A stretch of 64,000 bases of DNA. It comes from Thiohalocapsa sp. (GTDB lineage Bacteria; Pseudomonadota; Gammaproteobacteria; Chromatiales; Chromatiaceae). Positions 8,622 through 16,588 of this stretch are shown piece after piece. The first letter of the stretch is position 1. Each line of letters starts with the position of its first letter. The DNA lies in the NCBI GenBank assembly GCA_028277725.1, contig JANQFX010000027.1, positions 39,410 to 103,409 on the forward strand, given 5' to 3'. Under the pieces are notes generated by a model. The model was not told the origin of the DNA, ran no database searches, and was given only the letters and a program-made list of their open reading frames with translations. A program made the position numbers and the translations under genes.

Positions 8622-10040
8622 TCAGTGCCGATGCCGCTGAGGCTGCCCCGGCCAGCTCGGATGGTGGAGGTCGATGAAGAACGGATGGGCATGCCAGGTC
8701 GGGTCATGGCGATGCGGGTGGCAATGGGGTTCCGGTCCTTCCCAGCCCTCGTGGCCGTGCTGGTGGTGCTCGTCGTGGACGTGGGGGTGCTCATGCTCGT
8801 ACGACTCGTGGCGGTGACCGAGCACCTCGGCATCGCCCGCCGGCCACAGCCGGGTCGCCATGACAGCGCCGATCAACGCGACCAACCCCAAACCAACGAA
8901 GGCGGTGTCGACACCGAAGACCGCGCCGAGCCAACCGGCGAGCGGGTAGCAGACCAACCAGCCGAGATGGGAAAGCGCGAACTGGGCCGAGAAATAGGCC
9001 GGTCGATCGGCCTCGCCTGCGGATCGGCGTAGGATGCGCCCGATCGGGGTCTGGGCCACCGAAAGCCCGGCGCCCAGCAGGAACCACAGCAGGAGCAGCG
9101 ACGGGTAGGCGGCGGGGTCGGTACCGATCAGCCAGGGCGCCGCCAGCATCGCGACCGCGAGCAACCAGCCTCCGGCGAGCATCAGTGTGCGGTCGCGGCT
9201 GGCCACCGTCAGGAGCCGGGGCACCAGCAGGGCCAGCAGCATCGAACCCCCACCAGCCGCCGCGTAGGCAAGTGCGGTCTCTGTATCCGAGAGCCCCAGG
9301 CGATCGCGCACCAGCACCACGGTGTTGACGATGACCATGGCGCTGGCCGCCGCCACCGCCCAGCCCAGGGCGAAGACCCCGCGCAGGCGCGGTGTGGTCA
9401 GGTAGGCGCGGACGCCGAAACCGAGGTTCGTGCGCAGGCCGTGCGGCCGGTCGCTGGCCCGCGGCGCCGGCAGGGTCAGGCTCAGCACGAGCCCCGCCGA
9501 GACCAGAAAGGCCACGCCATTGCAGACGAACAGCGTCGAATAACCCACCAGCGCCAGCGCCAGGGCCGCAAACAGCGGGCTCAGCAGGTTTTCCAGGTCA
9601 TAGGCCAGACGCGAGAGCGACAGGGCCCGGGTATAGGTGTCCTCGTCGGGCAGCACATCCGGGATCGTCGCCTGGAAGGTCGGCGTAAAGCCGGCCGAGC
9701 AGGCATTGAGCAGGAAGACCAAGAGATAGATCTGCCAGATCGCATCGACGAAAGGCAGCAGCAGCACCATCGCCGCCCGCGCCAGGTCCAGCCCGATCAG
9801 CAGCCGGCGCCGCGGCAGCCGATGCGCGATCGCACCGACCACCGGCGCAATGCCAACATAGGCGACCATCTTCAGCGCCAGGGCCGTCCCGAGCACGGCA
9901 CCGGCCCGCTCGCCCGCGAGATCGTGGGCCAACAGGGCCAGGGCGATGGTCGTGAGCCCGGTCCCCAGCAGCGCGACCACCTGCGCCGTGAAGAGTTTGC
10001 GGTAAACCGGATGAGCGAGTGGCGAGAACAGATCCATCAT
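8622..10040 (-). CDS. MFS exporter with His-rich C-terminal tail
   Basis: A 472-residue, 12-helix major facilitator protein. It starts MMDLFSPLAHPVYRKLF, as in the MFS_3 group (NreB and enterobactin-exporter-like). The last 65 residues are cytosolic and extremely rich in His (YEHEHPHVHDEHHQHGHE, then HCHPHRHD and HAHPFF). In NreB-type nickel exporters a similar tail binds metal, so Ni2+/Co2+/Zn2+ efflux is the likely role; this is inference. ATG 10040 was chosen because upstream in-frame codons are only a translated hexamer repeat. It sits beside the ECF cobalt/nickel importer on the same strand, separated by that repeat. Confidence 0.75.
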   Translation of the reverse strand: MMDLFSPLAHPVYRKLFTAQVVALLGTGLTTIALALLAHDLAGERAGAVLGTALALKMVAYVGIAPVVGAIAHRLPRRRLLIGLDLARAAMVLLLPFVDAIWQIYLLVFLLNACSAGFTPTFQATIPDVLPDEDTYTRALSLSRLAYDLENLLSPLFAALALALVGYSTLFVCNGVAFLVSAGLVLSLTLPAPRASDRPHGLRTNLGFGVRAYLTTPRLRGVFALGWAVAAASAMVIVNTVVLVRDRLGLSDTETALAYAAAGGGSMLLALLVPRLLTVASRDRTLMLAGGWLLAVAMLAAPWLIGTDPAAYPSLLLLWFLLGAGLSVAQTPIGRILRRSAGEADRPAYFSAQFALSHLGWLVCYPLAGWLGAVFGVDTAFVGLGLVALIGAVMATRLWPAGDAEVLGHRHESYEHEHPHVHDEHHQHGHEGWEGPEPHCHPHRHDPTWHAHPFFIDLHHPSWPGQPQRHRH

Positions 10041-10085
10041 CCTAGAGTGCTTGCGGGCGCCAAATGCTTGCAGGTGAGTCAAGCG

Positions 10086-10170
10086 TCCCGCTGTCGTTGT
10101 CGTTGTCGTTGTCGCAATCGTTATCGAAATCGCAATCGCAATCGCCATCGAACGATCGAAAACGACAACG
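10086..10170. repeat. TCGNNN hexamer array with inverted half, copy 1
   Basis: About ten consecutive hexamers that all begin TCG (TCGTTG x3, then TCGCAA, TCGTTA, TCGAAA and so on) followed by a complementary stretch (AAAACGACAACGACC), giving an imperfect hairpin. It lies between the start of the MFS gene and the end of cbiO. A second array of the same design is at 35749-35816. Confidence 0.7.
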
Positions 10171-10185
10171 ACCACCCATCAACCC

Positions 10186-10872
10186 TCAGCCCCCACCCGC
10201 CGCACAGGCCCGCACCTCGTCCGGTGCGCCGAGCAGGCCGTCGCGCAATCGCACGCTGCGGGTGGCCACACGGCGACGGAAGTGGGCATCATGGGAGACG
10301 AGGATCATCGCCTGCGGCAGCCCTGTCAGGATCTCGACCAGCCGGGCCGTGGTCTCCTCGTCCAGGGCGCTGGTCGGCTCGTCCAGCAGCAGCACCTCGG
10401 GCTCCATGGCCAGCACACCGGCCAGCGACACCAGCCGCTTCTCGCCACCCGAGAGCTTGTGGGTCACCCGGTCGCGAAAGCCGTCCAGTCCCACCCGCGC
10501 CAGTACCCGCTCCACGGTGGCCAGCGCCTGCTCGCGGGACTGACCGAGATTGAGCGGTCCGAAGGCCACATCCTCCAGCACCGTCGGGCAGAACAGCTGA
10601 TCGTCCGGGTCCTGAAACACCAACCCGGCGCGCCGCCTGACGTCGAAGAAGTCGGCCTCCACCCGGCGCTCGGCGCCGAAGGCGATGACACGCCCCGCCT
10701 GTGGACGATGCAACCCGACCAGCACCTGCAGCAGCGTGCTCTTGCCGGCGCCGTTGGCCCCGGCGATCGCAAGCCGCTCACCGGCGTGCAGCACCATGCT
10801 GACCCCGCGCAGCACCGGTGGGCGTTGCGGATAGGCGAACTCGACCCCGTCCAGCTCAAGCAGCGCGGCCAT
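10186..10872 (-). CDS. cbiO: ECF transporter ATPase, cobalt/nickel
   Basis: The 228-residue ATP-binding subunit of an energy-coupling-factor importer. Walker A GANGAGKST, Q-loop VFQDPDDQLF (typical of ECF ATPases), signature LSGGEKRL, Walker B VLLLDEPTSALD and the switch His in LVSHDAH are all visible. ATG 10872 lies inside the end of cbiQ (17-base overlap), so translation is coupled. Only one ATPase is encoded, so it probably acts as a homodimer with CbiQ. The reading of metal as substrate comes from the adjacent CbiM. Confidence 0.92.
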   Translation of the reverse strand: MAALLELDGVEFAYPQRPPVLRGVSMVLHAGERLAIAGANGAGKSTLLQVLVGLHRPQAGRVIAFGAERRVEADFFDVRRRAGLVFQDPDDQLFCPTVLEDVAFGPLNLGQSREQALATVERVLARVGLDGFRDRVTHKLSGGEKRLVSLAGVLAMEPEVLLLDEPTSALDEETTARLVEILTGLPQAMILVSHDAHFRRRVATRSVRLRDGLLGAPDEVRACAAGGG

Positions 10873-11668
10873 GCAGCACCTCCAGCACCGGCAACAGGGC
10901 CAGACCCATCGCGAACAGCACACCGAACAGGATGTCGCGCCGCCCGAGGCATAGGTCGTCCAACAGCACCAGCCGACCATTGAAGCCGCGGCACTTCATC
11001 GCCTGCAGAATGCGCTCGGAGCGCTCCAGGGCGCGCACCAGCATCATCCCGACCAGATAGCCGATGGCGCGCAAGCTATGGAGGTTGGTGCCAGGGCGGA
11101 AACAGCGCACCTTCATCGCCCTGCGGTGGCGCCGATACTCGGCATCCACCACCGCGATGTAGCGCACCGTGAACAGCAGCAGATGGACCAGATTCTCCGG
11201 CACCCGCAGCCGCCACAGCGCGTGCCCCAGGGTCGTCGGGTCCATGGAGCCCACCAGCGAGCCCAGCATCAACAGGATGGCATTGGCCTTGAGCGCGATG
11301 GCCGCGGCCTGCTCCAGCCCGGCCCAGGACGCCGGCCAGCCGAACAGCGTGACCGCGGGCTCGCCGGGGACCGTGAACGGCAGCATCAGGAGCAAGACCA
11401 GGATGAACCCATCCATCATCGCCAGGCGCCGCAAGGTCGGCCCCAGCGGCAGGCGCGCGACGATCAGGGCCGCGCCGGCCATCATCAGCGGGATCACCAA
11501 GATCAGCAGATCATCCAGCGCCACCGTCACCAGCGCGAATGCGCAGGCGGCCAGGATGCGGATACGGGGGTCCAGGGACGCAACCGCCGATGCGGCCGAA
11601 CCCGCGCCGGCGGATTCGGGTGCCGTCGCGGTCGGCGTTGCCGCGCCATCCCCGAGCAGATGACTCAT
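10856..11668 (-). CDS. cbiQ: ECF transporter transmembrane T component
   Basis: A 270-residue integral membrane protein with four to six hydrophobic segments (about 35-85, 95-115, 125-150, 240-265). It carries the cytoplasmic coupling helices expected of CbiQ: the region MKVRCFRPGTN and the Ala/Arg-Gly-like motif ALERSERILQAMKCRGF, which docks on CbiO. The first 30 residues are Ala/Thr-rich and probably disordered. It begins 9 bases after the cbiM stop and overlaps cbiO. Confidence 0.9.
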   Translation of the reverse strand: MSHLLGDGAATPTATAPESAGAGSAASAVASLDPRIRILAACAFALVTVALDDLLILVIPLMMAGAALIVARLPLGPTLRRLAMMDGFILVLLLMLPFTVPGEPAVTLFGWPASWAGLEQAAAIALKANAILLMLGSLVGSMDPTTLGHALWRLRVPENLVHLLLFTVRYIAVVDAEYRRHRRAMKVRCFRPGTNLHSLRAIGYLVGMMLVRALERSERILQAMKCRGFNGRLVLLDDLCLGRRDILFGVLFAMGLALLPVLEVLHGRAA

Positions 11669-11677
11669 CTGCCCCCC

Positions 11678-12334
11678 TCAGGGCGCCGGCTGCCGTGCCA
11701 GTCGCCGCGTCGGCGCCGGTCTCGGCGACAGCATCAGGGTGCCGAGCAGCTCCGGCTTCACCCGATGGATCAGGGCCACCGCCGCCGCGCAGACCAGGCC
11801 GTCGATGAGCGCAATCGGCACATGGGCCAGCACCACGAACTTCGCGATCGGGATGAACTCAGCGCCGGAGAGCCACAGCACCAAGGCCACCATCGAGCCC
11901 GCCAGCACAATCCCCAGCGCCCCTGCCAGGAAACCGGCCAGCGCCGCCAGCCGCCCGTCCGGGCTCATCGCAAGCCGGCGGAACAGCAGCCCAACCACCA
12001 CCGCGGGCAGCGCCATGACCAGGGTGTTGACCCCCAGCACCGTCAGCCCGCCATAACCGAAGAACACCGCCTGCAACACCAGCCCGACGAACAGCGCCGG
12101 GAATGCGACCCAACTCAGCAGCAGGCCGGCGAGACCGTTCATGATCAGATGCACGCTCGAGGGTCCGACCGGCACATGGATCAGCGTGGCGACGAAGAAG
12201 GTCGCACTCAGCACCCCGGCGGCCGGGACGCGTTCCAGGGTCAGGGATCGCAGCCCCAGCGCGATCCCGCCGGCGGTCAGGACCACGCCGCCGACCAAGA
12301 CCGGAGCGCTCAGGACACCGTCGACGATATGCAT
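11678..12334 (-). CDS. cbiM: ECF transporter substrate-binding protein, Co/Ni
   Basis: A 218-residue, 6-7 helix S component. The N-terminus MHIVDG is the signature of CbiM/NikM, where the amino group and His2 coordinate the metal. Conserved HVPVGPSSVHL (about 53-63) carries further His ligands. It is first in the cbiMQO operon. No cbiN gene is visible between or around these genes, and the C-terminus shows no clear CbiN-like fusion, so the uptake system is of reduced composition. Cobalt (B12) versus nickel (hydrogenase) cannot be decided from sequence. No cobalamin riboswitch box was found upstream. Confidence 0.9.
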   Translation of the reverse strand: MHIVDGVLSAPVLVGGVVLTAGGIALGLRSLTLERVPAAGVLSATFFVATLIHVPVGPSSVHLIMNGLAGLLLSWVAFPALFVGLVLQAVFFGYGGLTVLGVNTLVMALPAVVVGLLFRRLAMSPDGRLAALAGFLAGALGIVLAGSMVALVLWLSGAEFIPIAKFVVLAHVPIALIDGLVCAAAVALIHRVKPELLGTLMLSPRPAPTRRLARQPAP

Positions 12335-12399
12335 GCGTCTCTCTCCGCCGAGCGTTGGGGGATGCGGGGGCCGTGCGTTGCGGGGCCAGACCTCGGGCT

Positions 12400-12612
12400 G
12401 GGCCGGATCGGGTCTGCCTAACCTGAATTGGCCCGACCTGCGTCCACCCTAGCCTGGCCTCACCTGACCGGGCCCAGTCCCGACCCTGCCGAACTCGACT
12501 GGCTTGGGCTCGCCTGGCCTAGACTTCGCTGGCCTGGACTTGGCTAGCTTGAACTGGGCTGGCTTAGACCGGGCTGGCCTCGACCGACCCCGGCTCGACT
12601 GCGCCGGGCTCG
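12400..12612 (+). repeat. Degenerate ~15-bp repeat encoding pentapeptide-like pattern
   Basis: About 210 bases upstream of cbiM (opposite strand) are made of variants of CCTGG/CTTGGAC-GGCT. One frame (open from 12468, with a TTG at 12504) reads GLDFA GLDLA SLNWA GLDRA GLDRP RLDCA, which is the A(D/N)LXX pattern of pentapeptide-repeat proteins. The open frame leaves the pattern after about 12610, so it is either a fragment of such a gene or a simple DNA repeat. Together with 12335-12399 it forms the cbiM upstream region. Confidence 0.5.
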
Positions 12613-12753
12613 TCCGGAAAGCTACCCATGGTATTTCCCGAGCCCGCAACGGGCAAGGAGAGCCGCCGCTGGCGCACGTAAGGTCTCCGCCATCGGGGCG
12701 GCAAGCGCCTGTGCTTGGCGACGCAAAGGCATCTCAAATTGGACAGCAGGATA

Positions 12754-12836
12754 GCGATTAAGACCAAACTGCGCCGTGCGGCCGTTCTGGCCTCCTAAGG
12801 CGGGGGGTGCAGGCTCCAATCCTGCCAATCGCGCCA
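12754..12836 (+). other. tRNA-Arg(CCT)-like remnant, possible attachment site
   Basis: The 3' half reads like a tRNA: anticodon loop CTCCTAA, T-arm GCAGG-CTCCAAT-CCTGC and an acceptor end followed by CCA at 12834-12836. GCGATTA at 12754 could pair with six of seven acceptor bases. The T-loop is mutated (CTCCAAT instead of TTCGAAT), the anticodon stem has a mismatch and no normal D-arm is present, so it is not a working tRNA. It stands at the entrance to the accessory region, where integrases often use tRNA 3' ends. Confidence 0.4.
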
Positions 12837-12894
12837 AACTCCCCTGAGTCGCTCGCGGCTTCAGAGGCCCAGTCAGTTGCAACGCGGGTCGGGA

Positions 12895-13125
12895 TTAGTC
12901 GGCTTCCGGGTCGGTTTCCGGGTCAGCTGCACCGGCAATGCGCTCGACCTCGTCGACACTCAACTGAAGCACTTTGGCGACCTGGGCGGCATCGAATCGC
13001 CGCAGCAATTGCCGCACGATGGCCTGCTTCTGTATCGCGCTGCCCTGCGCCTCGCCGATGGCCTCCCCCGCCTCGAAGCCCAGCGCATAGGACGGGAGCC
13101 GCTTGATGTCGATCTCGGTCAGCAT
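12895..13125 (-). pseudogene. C-terminal remnant of Rpn/PD-(D/E)XK transposase-like protein
   Basis: About 76 residues from MLTEIDIKRLPSYALGFEAG to the stop. The arrangement (short helical segment, Gln/Arg-rich helix IVRQLLRRFDAAQVAKVLQL, then SVDEVERI) is that of the C-terminus of the Rpn/YhgA-like nuclease family. The N-terminal nuclease domain is absent; an in-frame extension upstream to 13182 has no family character. It is probably a leftover of a recombination-promoting nuclease. Confidence 0.55.
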
Positions 13126-13182
13126 CTTTTCTGCCTCTTTCAATCCCCGTCTACCTGCGCGTGACGGACACGGACCAGGCAC

Positions 13183-13473
13183 TAGAACTCAACGTCGCCG
13201 AGTGCGCCATCGACGATGGCCGCGAGGGTGTGCCGAGCCTACACTCCGTCGAGGCCGTCCGGCATCGGTGGCTGCGGCTGCGGAGTCCCGCCGGCTGATC
13301 TGGCCGTTGGCCGATGCGCCTAAGCTCGGCGCGACACCAGCCGTCGCGCTCCGCCCCTTGCGTCCAGCCCACCCGACTGCGTTCTGTCCTTGCCCCGCGG
13401 CCACGGCTTGGCTACGCTCAGGCATCAAAGGGTTCTGAGTCGTTACCCGACAGATCAACGCGGAAAAGCACCG
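13183..13473. other. Decayed stretch without a clear gene
   Basis: About 290 bases. The plus frame VTDTDQALELNVAECAIDDGREG (from about 13157, broken at 13299) looks like a protein fragment but could not be assigned. Nothing else is supported here. Confidence 0.3.
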
Positions 13474-14186
13474 ATGGCGAAGTTCCTGAACACCAGCGCG
13501 ACCAACTACTACCTCGAAGAACTCATCAAGGCCGCGCGGGAACAGCTGATCATCATCAGCCCCTTCCTCAAATTTAACGACCGCATCCGCGAACTGCTGG
13601 AAGACAAGACCGCATGAAGATCGACGTGCGTATCGTCTACGGCAAGAGCGAGCTGTCGCCGAGCGAGATCAACTGGCTGCGTTCCCTCAACTTCGTCCGC
13701 ACCAGCTTCTGCCAGCACCTTCACGCCAAGTGCTACGTCACCAAGCGTTACGCCATCATCTCGTCCATGAACCTGTACGACTTCAGCCAGATCAACAACA
13801 ACGAAATGGGCGTACTGATCTCTCGCAAGGAAGAAGAACAGCTCTACCGCGACACCTTCGAAGAGGCCCAGCGCCTGATCCGCATCAGCGACGAGGTGCG
13901 ACTCTCCGCCGAGACCATCGCCAAGGGCGAAGACGGTGCCCAGGCGCCCTCCGCCGCCAACAAGGCCGAAGACAAGCCCTACGACAAGCTCACCACCTCC
14001 AAGCTCGCTAAGGCCCTCGGCATGCGGACCGGTGAACTCAACGACAAGCTGATCACCGCCGGCCTGCTGATGAGGGAAGACGACCAGTTCAAATTGACGG
14101 ATCAGGGGAAGGCAGCGGGCGGGGAGTTTCAGTTTTCGAAGAAGTTTGGGCCGTTTTTTATATGGCCGAGTGATTTAGCGGTGTAG
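13474..14186 (+). pseudogene. Phospholipase D-like protein split by a one-base frameshift
   Basis: Two overlapping frames make one PLD-family protein. 13474-13617 encodes the N-terminus (LIKAAREQLIIISPFLKF). 13614-14186 encodes the rest with a single HKD-type motif (HLHAKCY, then SSMNLYDFSQ) and a C-terminal winged-helix-like segment (LTTSKLAKALGMRTGELND). Inserting one C at about 13613 would read DKTRMKIDVRIVYGKSEL continuously, so a C was probably lost. The result is an ATGA overlap at 13614-13617 that could still allow coupled synthesis of two halves. Such PLD proteins act as nucleases or unknown effectors in accessory regions. A terminator follows. Confidence 0.65.
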
Positions 14187-14218
14187 CGACGTATTCGTGG
14201 TCTGTCCCGCAATTCTCA

Positions 14219-14247
14219 GAAGCCTCAGCGCCGGCTTCTTTTCTTTT
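14219..14247 (+). terminator. Intrinsic terminator after PLD gene
   Basis: Stem GAAGCC (14219-14224) / GGCTTC (14233-14238), 8-base loop, then TTTTCTTTT. It lies 33 bases after the PLD stop and separates it from the next module. Confidence 0.7.
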
Positions 14248-14313
14248 GCATGGGGTCGGGACGGACTCACCGTTTGACACCGCCTACAGCGTACCTTAGA
14301 AAAGGAGAGAAAT

Positions 14314-15258
14314 ATGCTCGATCCCTGGTTCCGATGGATACAGTTTCATGAGCTGCATGTGGAACGGGAGCCTGAGCACGCGCCGTTGATCGCTCTCGAC
14401 TTGCTTGTATCTCAGCTAAAGAAGCGAGTGGAAAAATGCGAGTCGCACAAAGTACTGAATAACGAGACGGCTTGTATACGAATTAAGCACCTGAAAATCT
14501 ACGCAGAGAAAAACGTTGTGGTGCTTTTAATGCAGTATGCAGATACCAACGTGACCGATCCTGTCTTCCAGGGACTTGAATCTGGGCAATTGAGAACAGA
14601 GCCAAAGTTGGAAGGTGAGGGTATCGCTGTGTCCAGTCACGTCGCGATCAGCCTAACGCCGACGTTTCCTAACTCGCCATTCTACTCAATGGCCATCGAG
14701 GAGGTGCCGGGGTTGACGCGAAGCAACATCGGTCCTTTTCTCAAATCAGAGTTTAAGACAGTTGCGGAAGGCAAGTTCGACTTCAACGACGAGGAGCATA
14801 ATGGAAAATCGAGACCTTTCAGGCCGGCAGCGAAAGTCGAAGCCGTTGCATCTGTGACTCTGCGTGGCGAGTTGGAATCGGGTAGCATACTGAATGAGGT
14901 TAAACTGATTCGCGGTAAACCGACGGGTAAGAAATTCGACGAAGAAGACGCTTTCACGGAAGTCGAGAGTGCGATCACCCTCAAGGTCCATGGCGTAGAT
15001 GGAATACTGGACAAGCTCGAGCGTCTTAGAAAGAAAGCGCGGGATGAGGGCTACCCTAAGCTAAAATTGCGCTACCGAAAGGACGCAGGAAAACAAAAAA
15101 CTGCGCTGATCGGAACCACCAAGGGCGATTTGGCCGATGCATTGCTCGGAAGGACAGAGAGGATCAAAGCCGATGAAGTCCTTGCTCAATGCAGTGATGA
15201 GATCTGTAAATCTATTGCTAAAAATATGGTGGAATTAGTCGCGAACCGGCAGGAGTGA
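14314..15258 (+). CDS. Unknown soluble protein of a two-gene accessory module
   Basis: A 314-residue hydrophilic protein in notably AT-richer DNA than the core genome. No family could be named. It has an N-terminal helical part, a central beta-rich part (residues about 50-140) and a C-terminal Lys/Arg-rich part with KLRYRKDAGKQ, KGDLADALL and a final amphipathic helix with EICKSIAKNMV. The layout resembles lambda RexA, whose C-terminus has a similar LRAKDEAG, KGHL, EIAEEM succession, and also the size of KwaB from Kiwa. It is followed after 4 bases by a 4-helix membrane protein. A role in phage exclusion is inference. An AAGGAGA ribosome binding site precedes ATG 14314. Confidence 0.75.
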   Translation: MLDPWFRWIQFHELHVEREPEHAPLIALDLLVSQLKKRVEKCESHKVLNNETACIRIKHLKIYAEKNVVVLLMQYADTNVTDPVFQGLESGQLRTEPKLEGEGIAVSSHVAISLTPTFPNSPFYSMAIEEVPGLTRSNIGPFLKSEFKTVAEGKFDFNDEEHNGKSRPFRPAAKVEAVASVTLRGELESGSILNEVKLIRGKPTGKKFDEEDAFTEVESAITLKVHGVDGILDKLERLRKKARDEGYPKLKLRYRKDAGKQKTALIGTTKGDLADALLGRTERIKADEVLAQCSDEICKSIAKNMVELVANRQE

Positions 15259-15262
15259 AATC

Positions 15263-15835
15263 GTGCCTTGGAGCGCTCTGGGGCAGCTACTTACACCGCT
15301 ATCTTATTTGCGGATTCGCCACCCGTTAAAGGCGTGGTTTGACTATGTGGTGCCCGCGATAACTGCTGTCACGGTGACCGTGGTACTCCTGAGTCTACCA
15401 GTGTCAGTGCCTTTGTTGGGGGAATCCGGCGTGATCTCGGTTGTCACGGGGTTGCTGCAGATTCTTGTGGGCTTCTACATTGCTGCGCTGGCTGCTGTGG
15501 CTACGTTCGCCCGGGAGGGACTGGATGAGCCGATGTCAGGAGACGATGCGTTGTTAATGGTGGAGCGTATGGGGCACAAGATACACGCGAAACTCTCACG
15601 CCGCCAGTTCCTCTGTTATCTCTTCGGTTACTTGGCTTTTTCTGCATTGGCGCTCTATTTTCTTGGTTCGCTCGCGAACCTGCTGAAAGGCAACTTCGAA
15701 CTGCTATTTTCCAGTTATGCGCTCCCATACCTGAGGCATCTCGCCTTTGCGCTGTACGTTTTCTGGACGTCAAACGTTTTGGTGACCACGCTTCTCGGCT
15801 TGCACTACTTAACTGACCGACTCCACCGCTCTTAG
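15263..15835 (+). CDS. Four-helix membrane protein of the same module
   Basis: A 190-residue integral membrane protein with hydrophobic segments near residues 27-50, 57-80, 113-138 and 152-178, and a short basic tail. The start is GTG at 15263, 4 bases after the stop of the partner, so the two are co-translated. No motif was recognised. A small 4-TM protein paired with a soluble sensor-like protein is the layout of RexB (RexAB) and KwaA (Kiwa); the gene order soluble-then-membrane fits RexAB better. Its DNA is AT-rich like its neighbour, suggesting joint transfer. Confidence 0.75.
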   Translation: MPWSALGQLLTPLSYLRIRHPLKAWFDYVVPAITAVTVTVVLLSLPVSVPLLGESGVISVVTGLLQILVGFYIAALAAVATFAREGLDEPMSGDDALLMVERMGHKIHAKLSRRQFLCYLFGYLAFSALALYFLGSLANLLKGNFELLFSSYALPYLRHLAFALYVFWTSNVLVTTLLGLHYLTDRLHRS

Positions 15836-16159
15836 GAAAGCAGCATGATCAGAGCGCCGTCCTCTTAATGCACTGTTTTTCAAAGTGACCCGAGTGAATT
15901 ATATAGTGGTACACAAATATTCACGCTTCGAATTGAACGTGAAAATGGGTGCGAAGCGCAAGACGCGGACGCGGGGCGAAGACGGGGACGTACTGCGGGT
16001 TTCCGCCGGGCCGGCGGTAGGGGGAAACTGGGGACGAGGGGGAAATCGGGGACGTACCACGGTATCCGAACAAGCCGACGGTAATGAGCTTTGATTGGGA
16101 TCGGCAATATAGCGCCTGGCGATCAGGCCCGAACTTACCGCATCCAGAGGAAACCGAGG
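15836..16159. other. Intergenic stretch with GGGGACGTAC-type repeats
   Basis: No gene seen. From about 15976 to 16060 the motif GGGGACGTAC / GGGGAAAC / GGGGACGAGG / GGGGACGTACC recurs about four times around an inverted GCCGGGCCGGCGG core. It resembles REP-type units linked to Y1 transposases, but no such transposase is present here. Confidence 0.4.
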
Positions 16160-16579
16160 ATGGCAAAAAGTTTTCTAAAAACCGTCGCGAAGGTGGCGCG
16201 CGACATCGATCGAGCGAATCAGCGTGCGCGGCGCGAACAGGAGAAGCAGGAGCGCCAGCGACACCGCGAAGCGCAACGGCGATTGGCTGAGTACGAGCGC
16301 GAGGAAAAGCGACGCGAGGCTACGTTTGAGCGAGAGCTTCGGGCGAGGGAAAAAGAAAGTGCACGGGAAGTGAAACGTCAAGAACGCGAACGAGCTTCGC
16401 TGCAACGAGAGCAGGCCAGAAGCGCCGCAGCGGAAGAGAAAGCTGCAGCGGCAGAGGCTCGCCGAGCCGACCAAGACAGGCTGAAAGCCCTGAAGCAAAG
16501 CGAAATCGATGCCGTATCTCGTCGCGCCGAACTCCGCCAGCGATCGATTGAACAGTTGGTTGCCGAAGTACTTAAATAG
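16160..16579 (+). CDS. Small coiled-coil protein
   Basis: A 139-residue, almost entirely helical protein: residues 15-120 are a highly charged Arg/Glu/Lys/Ala coiled coil (for example REQEKQERQRHREAQRRL). It is basic overall, without membrane segments. ATG 16160 was chosen because it begins MAKSFLKTVAKVARDID and lies downstream of a GAGG. It ends 9 bases before the coiled-coil/GIY-YIG gene, so the two form an operon and may assemble through their coiled coils. Confidence 0.65.
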   Translation: MAKSFLKTVAKVARDIDRANQRARREQEKQERQRHREAQRRLAEYEREEKRREATFERELRAREKESAREVKRQERERASLQREQARSAAAEEKAAAAEARRADQDRLKALKQSEIDAVSRRAELRQRSIEQLVAEVLK

Positions 16580-16588
16580 GAGCGGGGA

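Noticed and set aside
12335..12650. Cobalamin or nickel/cobalt riboswitch upstream of cbiM
   Set aside because: No B12-box-like conserved sequence or matching stem set was found; the region is a degenerate repeat.
14314..15835. Firm naming of the two-gene module as RexAB or Kiwa
   Set aside because: Resemblance is only in layout and a few spaced residues; gene order differs from Kiwa and lengths differ from Rex.
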